Positions 36,756 to 44,104 of a DNA stretch of 64,000 bases are shown here, in pieces. The stretch's first letter is position 1. Every line of letters starts with the position of its first letter. Below the pieces are notes generated by a model. It made no database searches and had not been told where the DNA came from. It was given only the letters and a program-made list of their open reading frames with translations. Source of the DNA: Bacillus velezensis (GTDB lineage: Bacteria; Bacillota; Bacilli; Bacillales; Bacillaceae); the NCBI RefSeq assembly GCF_001461825.1, contig NZ_LLZC01000003.1, forward strand, positions 1-64,000, given 5' to 3'. A program made the position numbers and the translations under genes.

Positions 36756-36774
36756 GCCGTCCCTCCGTTCAAAT

Positions 36775-36827
36775 AAAAAACGGACACCAATCAGAGCACA
36801 GTGATTCTGTGCAATGATCAGTGTCCG
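36775..36827 (-). terminator. Terminator of the secreted-protein operon
   Basis: CGGACAC/GTGTCCG outer stem with an inner GCACAG/CTGTGC stem, then six T on the minus strand. Confidence 0.88.
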
Positions 36828-36860
36828 CAGGCTCTCCGTCTTGGACATATTGATTTTTGA

Positions 36861-37295
36861 TTACTTCACGTAAAATTTTGCTGATTCAAATGTTCCGATA
36901 TAGTTCCGCTTGCCGGAATCAGAGTAGCAGTCCAGCTGAATGACATAGTTTCCTTTCCCGGTCTTATTCCGGATCGCTTTCACGTTGAATGATTTCAGAG
37001 GCGTTGCCGTTTTGAAGCTGCCCCGCTGTACCAAATTCGTATCAGTAAGCCCGCCGCCGCTGCGCTTCTTGTATACGCCGGCCGTGTAATAAAGTGTGCT
37101 TGATCCTTTTTTTTCGGCTTTCCAGTCCACCGTTGAGGCACCGGCCGTGTAATTCGCGGCATCTGTAAACACCCGGCCGCTGTACCCGGATTCATTTTGC
37201 CAGCCGGACCATGCGGCGGAAGCAGACGGCGCAACGGCCGCGGCTCCCGTAAGTAATACTGCCGATAGAATGATTGATTTGAATATTTTTTTCAT
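36861..37295 (-). CDS. Secreted protein of unknown function, lysogenic-conversion candidate
   Basis: A 144-aa protein with a clear signal peptide (MKKIFKSIILSAVLLTGAAA, cleavage after SASA near 28) and a mature, beta-rich, Tyr/Gly/Ser-rich domain with one Cys (WSGWQNESGYSGRVF, STLYYTAGVYKKRSGGGL). I do not recognise a family. Its start overlaps the upstream stop by 4 nt (ATGA), and a strong terminator follows, so it is made with the 121-aa gene upstream. A secreted product from an early phage region is unusual and points to an effect on the host's surroundings or on competing phages. Confidence 0.65.
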   Translation of the reverse strand: MKKIFKSIILSAVLLTGAAAVAPSASAAWSGWQNESGYSGRVFTDAANYTAGASTVDWKAEKKGSSTLYYTAGVYKKRSGGGLTDTNLVQRGSFKTATPLKSFNVKAIRNKTGKGNYVIQLDCYSDSGKRNYIGTFESAKFYVK

Positions 37296-37657
37296 GATTG
37301 TTCTTCCCCCTTCAATAATTGAGCTGATTTGAGAATCTGTTTAAAATGTGACATTGCATGGTCCCAACCGTCGTAATGACAGGGACGATATAGTCTCTTG
37401 ATGTCTTCCCTACCTGCTTCCATTTCATTGAATCCTTTGATGACTTCTTTGATATTTTGATTGTCGTCCAGCGTTTGGATAGCCGCTTCCAGATAGACTG
37501 CCTGGTCAAGAGTTTCCTCGAGTGCATGTTGCAACCAGCCGCGTATTTCATAGGCGTTAACTTGGACGGGCTGGCCGTACTTGGCAAGCGCCTTTTCCTG
37601 TTGTGCGTTTAGTTTGCTGATGACGGCTGAAATGATCAGGTTGTCAGTGTGGTTCAT
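37292..37657 (-). CDS. Phage protein, possibly MazG-like
   Basis: A 121-aa helical protein. The segment RGWLQHALEETLDQAVYLEAAI has the EExxD-like spacing seen in MazG-type nucleotide pyrophosphohydrolases and related phage proteins, and an RPCHYDGWDHAMSHFKQIL region follows. The assignment is weak. The ATG at 37657 has AGGAGGGG upstream; the frame is open 26 codons earlier without support. Confidence 0.45.
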   Translation of the reverse strand: MNHTDNLIISAVISKLNAQQEKALAKYGQPVQVNAYEIRGWLQHALEETLDQAVYLEAAIQTLDDNQNIKEVIKGFNEMEAGREDIKRLYRPCHYDGWDHAMSHFKQILKSAQLLKGEEQS

Positions 37658-37811
37658 CAATACCCCTCCTGCTGCCGCTGATGATACATCCAAGTCAAAT
37701 CTTGTATTTTCACCAGATAACATTGTTTTTTTCAAAGATAAAAACTGTCGTTTGCTTCAACCTTAGAAATTCTCAAAACAAAGTATCCTTTAATAAAAAG
37801 TTCAATCTCAA

Positions 37812-37837
37812 AGCCCGCCACTCAAGCGGGTTTTGCT
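37812..37837 (-). terminator. Possible terminator after the methylase gene
   Basis: CCCGC/GCGGG stem with a 7-nt loop and moderate T content on either side, between the methylase stop (37864) and the next gene. Confidence 0.5.
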
Positions 37838-37863
37838 TTTCTTACTAACCATCACGATGCTTT

Positions 37864-38688
37864 TCATGACTGCGCCTCCAAGTTGAATAAAGATTGTTGA
37901 AAATAACTTTGTTCAGCAGCAACAAGGTTGATCCATAGCACTTCTTGGCGTTTGGCCCCGGCTTCCGCTGATACTTCTCGTATTTCTCTTTTCCAATGCC
38001 TGAGTCGTTCATCGTATATTGGATGTGCATACCCTGAGAGAAGGACAGGACCAGGGTGCTTGTCCAAAGTCTCAAGCAACTCAACATGATCATCAATTGT
38101 CATTTCGTGTTTGTAATGCCGCTTTGTCCGCGTTTCGATGATGTAAGGCGGGTCCGCGTAAACAAGAACCTCTTTTCGCTTATACCTTTCAAGCAGCTGG
38201 ACTGCCGGCTGATGTTCAATCTGAGCCTCTTTCAGTCGCTTGGCTACTAACAATAGCTTTGCAGGCAGTTTACCCCACTCTTTTGCTGTGTCAGGCCCGT
38301 TACTACTGATCAAGCTCCGCCATCCTGTCCGGTCACTTGTTTTCGCTCCTATGGCCTGCCAGCAACGAATGAGAAAACGTCGGGCGTCCTCTATTTCATC
38401 GCCTGATTCAGAATCATAGGAGGCGTAATATTCCTCTCTGGATAACGGCGTCCATTCAATTAATCCCGCAAGCTCTTCCGGATGATCCCGAATGACTTTG
38501 AATAGATTGACCACGCTGCTATCCAGATCATTGATTGTTTCGATGGTCGAGGGCTGTTTATTAAAAAACAATGCTCCGGATCCAAAGAATGGTTCAACGT
38601 ATGTTTTATGCTCGGGCATATGGCTGATGATCCAGTCTGTCATTGACCATTTACTGCCCGGATAGTGTAAAATCCGCGGAAATCCCAT
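37864..38688 (-). CDS. DNA adenine methylase (D12/Dam class)
   Basis: A 274-aa N6-adenine methyltransferase: SAM-binding PFFGSG at about 33-38 and catalytic DPPY at 179-182. No restriction enzyme is adjacent, so it is an orphan that may protect phage DNA against host restriction or mark replication or packaging sites. It may recognise GATC-like sites; this cannot be told from the sequence. Confidence 0.92.
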   Translation of the reverse strand: MGFPRILHYPGSKWSMTDWIISHMPEHKTYVEPFFGSGALFFNKQPSTIETINDLDSSVVNLFKVIRDHPEELAGLIEWTPLSREEYYASYDSESGDEIEDARRFLIRCWQAIGAKTSDRTGWRSLISSNGPDTAKEWGKLPAKLLLVAKRLKEAQIEHQPAVQLLERYKRKEVLVYADPPYIIETRTKRHYKHEMTIDDHVELLETLDKHPGPVLLSGYAHPIYDERLRHWKREIREVSAEAGAKRQEVLWINLVAAEQSYFQQSLFNLEAQS

Positions 38689-38692
38689 CCCG

Positions 38693-38950
38693 TCACCCCA
38701 TCAATCCCGGCAGGACAGCGACAGCGAAGAAGAAAAGCCCCACGCAAGCCCCGACCAGCCAGATATTTGTTTTATCCCGTTTAGCGATAATGGTATGATC
38801 GCCAATCATTTTCAGGTCGTCAGACCGCGCGACCAGCGTGGGGATGTAGTCCGGGTGGACCTTTAAAAGCTCGGCTGCCTGCTCGACGGTCATTGCTTCG
38901 TCCTTCGTGGCCTTCACGTTCCGCTGGAGTTCTACTTGTAATGGCATCAT
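38693..38950 (-). CDS. Small protein with DNA-binding-like N-terminus and C-terminal membrane helix
   Basis: An 85-aa protein. Residues ~20-45 (MTVEQAAELLKVHPDYIPTLVAR) look like an excisionase/MerR-type helix-turn-helix; residues ~63-82 (WLVGACVGLFFFAVAVLPGL) are a membrane helix. A membrane-tethered DNA-binding protein would be unusual. It overlaps the YopX-like gene by 4 nt. Confidence 0.55.
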   Translation of the reverse strand: MMPLQVELQRNVKATKDEAMTVEQAAELLKVHPDYIPTLVARSDDLKMIGDHTIIAKRDKTNIWLVGACVGLFFFAVAVLPGLMG

Positions 38951-39321
38951 TTTGCAGCACCGCCTAACATTTCGGGATTCTGATGTACGTTGCCGATTAA
39001 CTCACCATACATTTGAACAAAATCCCAACGTATTCCACCCGCATAAAATCCGGAATCATCTTCTGACCATTTAACGACTAGATTAAACACCCGGCCGTGT
39101 GATTTATAACAGATAATATCTCCAGCATATATTTCTTTTTCCATAAGCTTTTTGCCCGTCCATAAATCGCGGCTGATCAACTCGTAACCAAACTCTTCAC
39201 AAAAGACGGGAGACAGTTTGCGCGCCGGGCGTTCTTCAAGCTGACTGATATAGTACGTTTTCAATTCGACATTGCCTGTTTCCTTATGTCGGAATACATA
39301 TCGGATTTTGATGTTATTCAT
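38947..39321 (-). CDS. YopX-family phage protein
   Basis: A 124-aa protein ending in the typical YopX domain: IYAGDIICYKSHGR, LVVKWSEDDSGFYA and the C-terminal ELIGNVHQNPEML. YopX proteins are common in early regions of SPbeta and other Firmicute phages; function unknown. Confidence 0.88.
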   Translation of the reverse strand: MNNIKIRYVFRHKETGNVELKTYYISQLEERPARKLSPVFCEEFGYELISRDLWTGKKLMEKEIYAGDIICYKSHGRVFNLVVKWSEDDSGFYAGGIRWDFVQMYGELIGNVHQNPEMLGGAAK

Positions 39322-39845
39322 TCCGCAGCCCCCTCCAATGCTTTTCTGGCCGTTTGCCCTCCGTCGAGTTCGACAGCTGGTGGACAGTCCTCGAATTCTT
39401 TTGTGTAATTCGTCTCCATCGCATAAAAAGTCAACGCTTCTTTCATCTGCTCGTTTTTAGTCTTCTGTTGCCGAACCTTCCCCTGTTCCATTCGCAGTAA
39501 GACTTTCATATTCATTAGTTCATCCGATATTTTCGCGGTCTGGGTTTCGGCTCTCCGCCATTCATCAAGATGGTTGCTGGATTTCTCATGAGCTTGTTTT
39601 AATTCCCCTCGTAGCCTACTGATCTCTTCCTGAGCCTGCCGAAACTGAATGACCGTGACTTCCTGTTGGCGCTGGTGCTCCCGATTCATAGCCTGTTGCA
39701 TGATTAACTCTTCCGCGAGCTTTTCGGCTGCTGCTTCTAAAGAAATTTGCTCAGGTGTACTGGCTGGCGTTTTTGAAAGGGCGCAAATGTAAGAGCCGGT
39801 ATATAAAACCTCACCTTTTGACAAGTTGATTTTGAATTCTTTCAT
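39318..39845 (-). CDS. Coiled-coil phage protein
   Basis: A 175-aa protein. A short N-terminal domain (KEFKINLSKGEVLYTGSYIC) is followed by about 100 residues of coiled coil (QEEISRLRGELKQAHEKSSN) and a C-terminal motif ALTFYAMETNY...DGGQTARKAL seen at the end of many phage early proteins. The ATG at 39845 overlaps the zinc-ribbon stop (ATGA) and has GGGAGG 7 nt upstream. Confidence 0.6.
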   Translation of the reverse strand: MKEFKINLSKGEVLYTGSYICALSKTPASTPEQISLEAAAEKLAEELIMQQAMNREHQRQQEVTVIQFRQAQEEISRLRGELKQAHEKSSNHLDEWRRAETQTAKISDELMNMKVLLRMEQGKVRQQKTKNEQMKEALTFYAMETNYTKEFEDCPPAVELDGGQTARKALEGAAE

Positions 39846-39952
39846 GCCCGGGCCTCCCGGTCTAAAAGACATGTTTTGCATACAACCCATTGAGCTGAAT
39901 AATATATTTTTCCGCAGCGTTCACACTTGCGGGCAATTTCATTTTGATACAT
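39842..39952 (-). CDS. 36-aa zinc-ribbon protein
   Basis: A tiny ORF, MYQNEIARKCERCGKIYYSA then CKTC and DREARA, with two CxxC pairs that should bind one zinc. GGGGAGG lies 8 nt before the ATG and the stop overlaps the next gene by 4 nt. The good ribosome site, coupling and paired cysteines make it credible. Role unknown. Confidence 0.7.
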   Translation of the reverse strand: MYQNEIARKCERCGKIYYSAQWVVCKTCLLDREARA

Positions 39953-39985
39953 TTTCCGTTCCTCCCCCGCAGGGGAAAACCCCTG

Positions 39986-40189
39986 CTAATTGAATTTGTG
40001 GCCGATCTCGTAATCACAACGAGCCAAGCCGCCTTTTACTGTTTGAATGATTGTTTTACCGTGTTCAGGTGCCTCAACAACATACGCGGCGTTTTGGTTG
40101 CCGTCTAACACGATGACAGACACCTTCCCCGGCTCAATAAATTGAGAAACACTTGTATTTTGATTGAGTGATATATGTTTTGGCTGCAT
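39986..40189 (-). CDS. Small phage protein, XtrA/YqaO-like
   Basis: A 67-aa beta-rich protein (QPKHISLNQNTSV, GKVSVIVLDGNQNAAYVVEAPEHGKT) resembling small early proteins of PBSX/skin type; the family name is tentative. The ATG at 40189 has GGAGG 8 nt upstream, and that site is part of a long inverted repeat. Confidence 0.5.
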   Translation of the reverse strand: MQPKHISLNQNTSVSQFIEPGKVSVIVLDGNQNAAYVVEAPEHGKTIIQTVKGGLARCDYEIGHKFN

Positions 40190-40199
40190 GTTCAAAGCC

Positions 40200-40246
40200 T
40201 CCGTATGGTATAATAAAAGTGTCTAGGTTTTATTTACCATACGGTG
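40200..40246 (-). promoter_or_regulatory. Long inverted repeat covering the ribosome site of the 67-aa gene
   Basis: CCGTATGGTA...TACCATACGG arms extended by TAATAAAA/TTTTATT. On the minus-strand mRNA the 3' arm (ACCATACGG) abuts and partly pairs the GGAGG site at ~40198-40203. This could be a translational switch. On the plus strand the same sequence contains a perfect TATAAT. Confidence 0.5.
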
Positions 40247-40268
40247 GCGTTTGCTTTAGCGGCCGTCC

Positions 40269-40424
40269 TTACATCCAACAGTTTGACGGGAATAGCTGTA
40301 TGCCAACCTTTGGTTTTTCCGTCGGAATGATTGGGTGTTTTTTTATATACTCAACGCGTTCCTCTTCGCTCATTACCCGTGTTGTAACTTCTCCGTGCCG
40401 ACGCAAGTTTTTGTTTTCTGTCAT
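40269..40424 (-). CDS. 51-aa phage early protein
   Basis: MTENKNLRRHGEVTTRVMSE... then ERVEYIKKHPIIPTEKPKVG. AGGAGG is 8 nt before the ATG. The 'MSEEERVEYIKKHPI' pattern recurs in early regions of Bacillus prophages, as I remember them. Function unknown. Confidence 0.6.
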   Translation of the reverse strand: MTENKNLRRHGEVTTRVMSEEERVEYIKKHPIIPTEKPKVGIQLFPSNCWM

Positions 40425-40436
40425 GGTGCTGTCCTC

Positions 40437-40577
40437 CTATTCTTTGTTCATGCCTTTGATTTGAAGATTATATAAGCGCTCAAGCTCTTCATCTGTCTGG
40501 CGGTTTAAAAAATCTCTGCCATAAGAGCCGATAAGCAAAAGCCATTCCATTAAATGCTTTCGTTCTGCCTGTCCCAA
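40437..40577 (-). CDS. BH0509-family small protein
   Basis: A 46-aa ORF from TTG at 40577: GQAERKHLMEWLLLIGSYGR then QTDEELERLYNLQIKG. The xTDEELERLY ending and the RKHLMEWL start fit the BH0509 family of short phage/Bacillus proteins. GGGAG lies 10 nt upstream. It overlaps the preceding small gene by 28 nt. Confidence 0.6.
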   Translation of the reverse strand: MGQAERKHLMEWLLLIGSYGRDFLNRQTDEELERLYNLQIKGMNKE

Positions 40578-40717
40578 ACGTCTGCCACTCCCTTCATAAT
40601 CAGCATTTGTAAAGCTGCGTTCCGTACCTCCGGGGCACAGTCTTCATAACGCACGATGACCATAAGTTGATGGACGGTTGCTTTTTCAAAACGGAAGCTT
40701 TTGTTTGTTGCGCTCAT
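40550..40717 (-). CDS. 55-aa phage early protein
   Basis: MSATNKSFRFEKATVHQLMV then IVRYEDCAPEVRNAALQMLI. It begins inside the 3' end of the 182-aa gene in another frame and overlaps it by 32 nt; AAAGGAAG lies 9 nt upstream. Alpha-helical, unknown role. Confidence 0.55.
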   Translation of the reverse strand: MSATNKSFRFEKATVHQLMVIVRYEDCAPEVRNAALQMLIMKGVADVWDRQNESI

Positions 40718-41234
40718 CTTCTGACGCTTCCTTTCCGAGCAAGCCGGATTCCCGAGGCTCTATGAGGTCTCTTTTTGCTTGGTCAATGACAAGGAATAAC
40801 GTTTCATCTTCATTCCGTTTCAGCTCTTTTGCTATGTTGAGATATGACTCATTTGCCGCCCATAGCTCCCGGAAACGCCTAATTTCGCTGTCATAAAACA
40901 TGAAGTTTAGCTCCTGAAATGGGATATACACCGGGCTTTCTTCAAACAAATAGCGCAGTCGATACATTTTATCTTTCATTGTTTTCTCAGATATTCTTAT
41001 TCTTTTGTTAGCGCGTAAACCGTTCTTGCGGGCGGGCAGAATATTTTTTCTTGCAAAGTCCATGACCAGCAAAATGATTTCATTCGAATCCCTGTTTAAT
41101 AATTCCGACATATCAAGAATTGATTTCCCATCATGCCAGTATTGAACGACCTTTTTTAGCTGGACCATTGACCACTCATAATTCATATTTTCTAAAGCCA
41201 GTTCAAACCGTTCGGCATTGACCGCCTGACTCAT
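40686..41234 (-). CDS. Phage early protein, possible DNA-binding
   Basis: A 182-aa protein with two similar halves, each containing a helix-turn-helix-like unit (WHDGKSILDMSELLNRDSNEIILLVMD and WAANESYLNIAKELKRNEDETLFLVID). The internal duplication suggests it binds DNA as a pseudo-dimer. The ATG at 41234 follows AAAGGGAG. It lies in the early operon downstream of the replication genes. Confidence 0.6.
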   Translation of the reverse strand: MSQAVNAERFELALENMNYEWSMVQLKKVVQYWHDGKSILDMSELLNRDSNEIILLVMDFARKNILPARKNGLRANKRIRISEKTMKDKMYRLRYLFEESPVYIPFQELNFMFYDSEIRRFRELWAANESYLNIAKELKRNEDETLFLVIDQAKRDLIEPRESGLLGKEASEDERNKQKLPF

Positions 41235-41389
41235 GCTAAACACTCCCTTTTGTAATTCATATAGCGGTGAACCAGTATGAGACGGTGCTCGTGCTGTAAG
41301 TGCTCTAAGACAAGCCAGTTCTCAATGGTCAGGCCGTTTGCCTTAATGATTGCTTTTTGCGCACGCGTCGGACATTTACCACGTTTCAC
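41231..41389 (-). CDS. DUF6906-like small protein
   Basis: A 52-aa ORF from GTG at 41389: KRGKCPTRAQKAIIKANGLT then ENWLVLEHLQHEHRLILVHR. The KRGKxPTRxQK...ENWL pattern fits the DUF6906 family of Bacillus phages. AGGGGGA precedes the start, and the stop overlaps the next gene by 4 nt. Confidence 0.72.
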   Translation of the reverse strand: MKRGKCPTRAQKAIIKANGLTIENWLVLEHLQHEHRLILVHRYMNYKRECLA

Positions 41390-41534
41390 ACTGCATTCCC
41401 CCTAAGTTTTGATAGTCTGCTATTTTTTGTTCAAGAACCTTGATAAGCTCGTCTAATTCTTTTTTGCGCTGGTCATCCGTTAATTTGCGTTCAGGGACGA
41501 TTTGCAGCACGCCGGGCATGATTGCCTGTATCAA
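41376..41534 (-). CDS. 52-aa coiled-coil protein
   Basis: Starts at TTG (41534) because a perfect AAGGAGGTGA lies 5 nt upstream. The product (IQAIMPGVLQIVPERKLTDD then KELDELIKVLEQKIADYQNL) is mostly one amphipathic helix. The frame is open further upstream but overlaps the helicase loader gene and has no ribosome site. Confidence 0.6.
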   Translation of the reverse strand: MIQAIMPGVLQIVPERKLTDDQRKKELDELIKVLEQKIADYQNLGGMQCETW

Positions 41535-41547
41535 CGTTTTCACCTCC

Positions 41548-42435
41548 TTAAACCAGCGATGCCGGTGTCTTGCGGCCTTTGCCTTGTTGCGCCTCTTTAA
41601 ACTCGATTTTTTCAAGATGAGCTGTAAGGCGGTTAACGGTCTTTTTGTCATAAAGCTTTGCTAAAGCCAATCCGGTAAGGTTTGTTGTTACAATCGTCAC
41701 CTTGCCTTGCCTACCAGTAGAGATCCCATACCAGACCCTCTGAATGAAATCAGGTGCTGTCCTTTTCTCGTTATCTGTGTCGCCCACTTCGCTCCCCAAG
41801 TCGTCGATGACGAGATAATCGACTCGTGTAAGCAGTTCGATCGCCTTGGACTCCGTAAGTTTTTCAGAATCATCGTTGAAAGAATTTTTTATGCGCCGCA
41901 TAAGTGCGTCACTATTAACAAAAAGGGCTGATTTTGCATATGCTTCTTGACTCTTTTTGTTCAGTTCTTTAAGCCCTGATATTGCCAGATGACTTTTGCC
42001 GGCATTGGACACACCGGTTATAAATATGTTCATGATTACGCCCGCTTTGATCTGATCAACCAGTTCAAGCATCCGGCGTTTGTTCTGTTCATCCTCCTGG
42101 TTGTAACAGTGATATGTTTCAAACGTTGCCTTTTCCAGAGTTGGATCGGCAATGAGTGAGTGTGTAGAAAGAACCCTTCTCTCTACCTGACGGCGCCAAA
42201 CCTCAGCTTCTTGTTCAATCTCCTTATTGCGCTGCTCCCTTTCGCACATAGGACACTTTACAGAGCCGTTCCAAAGTTTCATGAGCTGAACTGGATACGG
42301 TTTTTCTTCTCCGCCTATTATCCGAGTGTGTTTGTCACAGTAAATGGGGTTGCCGTGCTTGTCAGTATGGAATATCATCCTGCGAGATATTTCGCCCTCT
42401 ACTGCTGCTGCTTGCTCCTTTGTGAAGTCCTCCAT
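41548..42435 (-). CDS. DnaC/DnaI-like helicase loader
   Basis: A 295-aa AAA+ ATPase. An N-terminal region has CxxC (KCPMCERE) and another Cys/His for zinc, followed by Walker A GVSNAGKS, Walker B YLVIDDLGSE and sensor TIVTTNLTG. It would load the replicative helicase at the phage origin. The ATG at 42435 fits GGGGGA ~9 nt upstream; it overlaps the initiator gene by 74 nt. Confidence 0.9.
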   Translation of the reverse strand: MEDFTKEQAAAVEGEISRRMIFHTDKHGNPIYCDKHTRIIGGEEKPYPVQLMKLWNGSVKCPMCEREQRNKEIEQEAEVWRRQVERRVLSTHSLIADPTLEKATFETYHCYNQEDEQNKRRMLELVDQIKAGVIMNIFITGVSNAGKSHLAISGLKELNKKSQEAYAKSALFVNSDALMRRIKNSFNDDSEKLTESKAIELLTRVDYLVIDDLGSEVGDTDNEKRTAPDFIQRVWYGISTGRQGKVTIVTTNLTGLALAKLYDKKTVNRLTAHLEKIEFKEAQQGKGRKTPASLV

Positions 42436-43228
42436 GTGGTCCATTCCCCCGTTCGCGTTTCATTTGCATAGTAAGGTCATCAAATTTTTGATTGAGCTTA
42501 TCAGCTGATAAGATATTCGCAAACCAAAAGTCATGGTTTTGCGTCCATATGATCATGTCTTTAATTTCTTCGTATGTTCGCGGCTGCTCTCTGTTCTCCA
42601 TCATCAAGCGAAAACGATTAGCCCATTTTTCAAGGTTAGGGACCTTCGCTTTTGGGTTGTTCCGCTGAATAAGAGAAAATAAGAGCTTTGCCAAATTCAT
42701 GTGGACGTCCTCAAATTTCAATTTGGGGACATATATATTCTTTTCTTTTTCTTTTTCTTTTTCTTTTTCTTTTTGTCCCCTTGACGTCGACGTATCGTGA
42801 CACGTATCGTCAACGTATCGTGAAAACAGTTCCCTGATAGACTCGTTCGGTATATGCGGATAAACCAATTCGATTAGTGAACGATCCTTTACCTCTCGCA
42901 ACTCTTTTTCTATGCAATCCAGCATAGGCTTCCCGGCTTTATTGAGGTTGTAACGCCCCCATTTTAAAATGGCAATTTCTCGGGTACCCGGATTGTATTC
43001 GACCAAATGATGATGATGCTGAAACCGATCCATAAGGCTGTTTATGGACTCAATAGAGTGTCCAATATCAAAAGCCATTTGCTTCTTGGTGATCGAGTAA
43101 ATGCCTATTTGTGAGGTGAATGGATTCGTCAATAGATACAGATAAAAGTACCTATCCTCTGGTGTCATTTCCTCAAGCACTTTCGGATCTTGCCAAAATT
43201 CGGTTCTTACGTGGCGATATTTAGCCAT
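42362..43228 (-). CDS. Phage replication initiator/replisome organiser (DnaD-like) with internal origin
   Basis: A 288-aa protein. Residues ~1-120 are the winged-helix initiator domain (KYRHVRTEFWQDPKVLEEMTPEDRYFYLYL, IYSITKKQMAFDIG). A low-complexity linker of Lys-Glu pairs (~155-168) follows, and the C-terminal domain has the DnaD-like signature EEIKDMIIWTQNHDFWFANILSADKL. The three 11-bp repeats encoded near residues 139-150 probably mark the replication origin inside the gene. GGAGGGAG precedes the ATG. Confidence 0.87.
   Translation of the reverse strand: MAKYRHVRTEFWQDPKVLEEMTPEDRYFYLYLLTNPFTSQIGIYSITKKQMAFDIGHSIESINSLMDRFQHHHHLVEYNPGTREIAILKWGRYNLNKAGKPMLDCIEKELREVKDRSLIELVYPHIPNESIRELFSRYVDDTCHDTSTSRGQKEKEKEKEKEKNIYVPKLKFEDVHMNLAKLLFSLIQRNNPKAKVPNLEKWANRFRLMMENREQPRTYEEIKDMIIWTQNHDFWFANILSADKLNQKFDDLTMQMKRERGNGPHGGLHKGASSSSRGRNISQDDIPY
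42739..42774. repeat. Hexanucleotide microsatellite in the initiator gene
   Basis: Six near-perfect tandem copies of CTTTTT (minus strand AAAAAG), encoding (Lys-Glu)n in the linker. Gain or loss of units keeps the frame. Confidence 0.9.
42790..42823. repeat. Candidate phage replication origin iterons
   Basis: Three direct copies of ACGTATCGTSA at 42790-42800, 42802-42812 and 42813-42823, spaced about one helical turn apart. They lie within the initiator coding region next to an A+T-rich tract, as in several Firmicute phages. Confidence 0.65.
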
Positions 43229-43451
43229 TGTTTCTCCCTCCTTGCGTTGCGGTCTCTGCCTTCGTCAAAGACCATACAGACCGCTTACCGTTGACAATTA
43301 CAGAGCCGAGGGTGTTTTGCTGACATTGATCAGACAGGCAGGTGCCGCCTTGAGCTTTTAGTTCGGCAATTGCCTTTTCGTGAGTATTAACAGACTCGCT
43401 TATAATTACGTGAATTTGATTATGCAGCCAGACGTGGCTTTCTAAAAACAC
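43221..43451 (-). CDS. 76-aa phage early protein
   Basis: Begins at GTG (43451) with AAAGGAG 7 nt upstream. The helical N-terminus (ESHVWLHNQIHVIISESVNT) is followed by GGTCLSDQCQQNTLGSVIVN. It overlaps the initiator gene by 8 nt. Not recognised. Confidence 0.6.
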   Translation of the reverse strand: MFLESHVWLHNQIHVIISESVNTHEKAIAELKAQGGTCLSDQCQQNTLGSVIVNGKRSVWSLTKAETATQGGRNNG

Positions 43452-43468
43452 ATGTATTCTCCTTTCAG

Positions 43469-43792
43469 TTATTTGTTGAAAATCTCAGCAAAGTGTTTAT
43501 CTAAAAAGGCAGCCATTTTAGAAGCTTGAAAGCTCCAGTTTTGCCCTTTAGCTTGCGGGTAAAATACAAAACCCCCGTTTACCGAATCTAAAACTTTGCG
43601 GAACCGACTTGGGTATAAAATGTTTTCTTTGATCCACTCGCTTTTACGTGCTGTCTTTTTCTCAAGGTCTTTCATGTTCCAATAGACCCCGGATAACGAT
43701 TGTTCTCTTAGTTCCTGGAGTTCCACCTTGCTGATGAGAATTTTGTCAGCAGGGATCGGAATTGACAGGCTAACATCAAGAAGTTGTTCCAT
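43469..43792 (-). CDS. DUF771-family phage protein
   Basis: A 107-aa protein: SLSIPIPADKILISKVELQEL then WNMKDLEKKTARKSEWIKENILYPSRF and a C-terminal GGFVFYPQAKGQNWSF, the DUF771 pattern common just downstream of cro in Bacillus and Staphylococcus phages. It is probably a DNA-binding early protein. First gene of the early operon; a candidate operator lies ~50 bp upstream. Confidence 0.83.
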   Translation of the reverse strand: MEQLLDVSLSIPIPADKILISKVELQELREQSLSGVYWNMKDLEKKTARKSEWIKENILYPSRFRKVLDSVNGGFVFYPQAKGQNWSFQASKMAAFLDKHFAEIFNK

Positions 43793-43839
43793 AAGTTTCT
43801 CCTCTCATGTCTTTTAAAAATTTTACTCACTTTTATTTT

Positions 43840-43853
43840 GTTCCTGTCAGTAC
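43840..43853. promoter_or_regulatory. Candidate repressor operator 2
   Basis: GTTCCTGTCAGTAC, an imperfect inverted repeat resembling the one at 44084-44098. It sits upstream of the DUF771 gene and the early operon. Confidence 0.4.
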
Positions 43854-43855
43854 CA

Positions 43856-44062
43856 TTATTGTTCAAAAAAAAATCGGATCTTAATATTAAGTTTCTTCGT
43901 GACCTTTTCAATCGCCTGCATAGAAAGATTCGCTTTCCCTCTCTCAACTCTTGAGATGTATGAAGCTGTGTACCCTAAGAATTGAGCGAATTCGATTTGA
44001 GACATTTTCCGCTTTTTTCGGATTTTTTGGAGCAGACGTCCAAACTCTTTCAGATCGAACAT
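43856..44062 (-). CDS. Cro-like XRE regulator
   Basis: A 68-aa helix-turn-helix protein (LLQKIRKKRKMSQIEFAQFL, YTASYISRVERGKANLSM). It is divergent from the CI-like gene and heads the early operon, the place of Cro. The start is uncertain: ATG at 44062 has AAGGA 13 nt away, and a GTG four codons upstream (44074) has it almost adjacent. Confidence 0.82.
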   Translation of the reverse strand: MFDLKEFGRLLQKIRKKRKMSQIEFAQFLGYTASYISRVERGKANLSMQAIEKVTKKLNIKIRFFFEQ

Positions 44063-44083
44063 TTGTTTTAACACATCCTTTTT

Positions 44084-44098
44084 GTACCTGAAAGGAAC
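44084..44098. promoter_or_regulatory. Candidate repressor operator 1
   Basis: GTACCTGAAAGGAAC is an inverted repeat with one mismatch and falls on the predicted start of the Cro/early promoter. A related AGGTAC half-site occurs at 44160-44165. Confidence 0.45.
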
Positions 44099-44104
44099 AA
44101 TTTG

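Noticed and set aside
40168..40464. 98-aa plus-strand ORF
   Set aside because: No ribosome site, and the minus strand has a well-placed 51-aa gene in the same stretch.
42739..42774. Phase-variation switch at the hexanucleotide repeat
   Set aside because: A 6-bp unit changes length but never the frame, so on/off switching is not expected.
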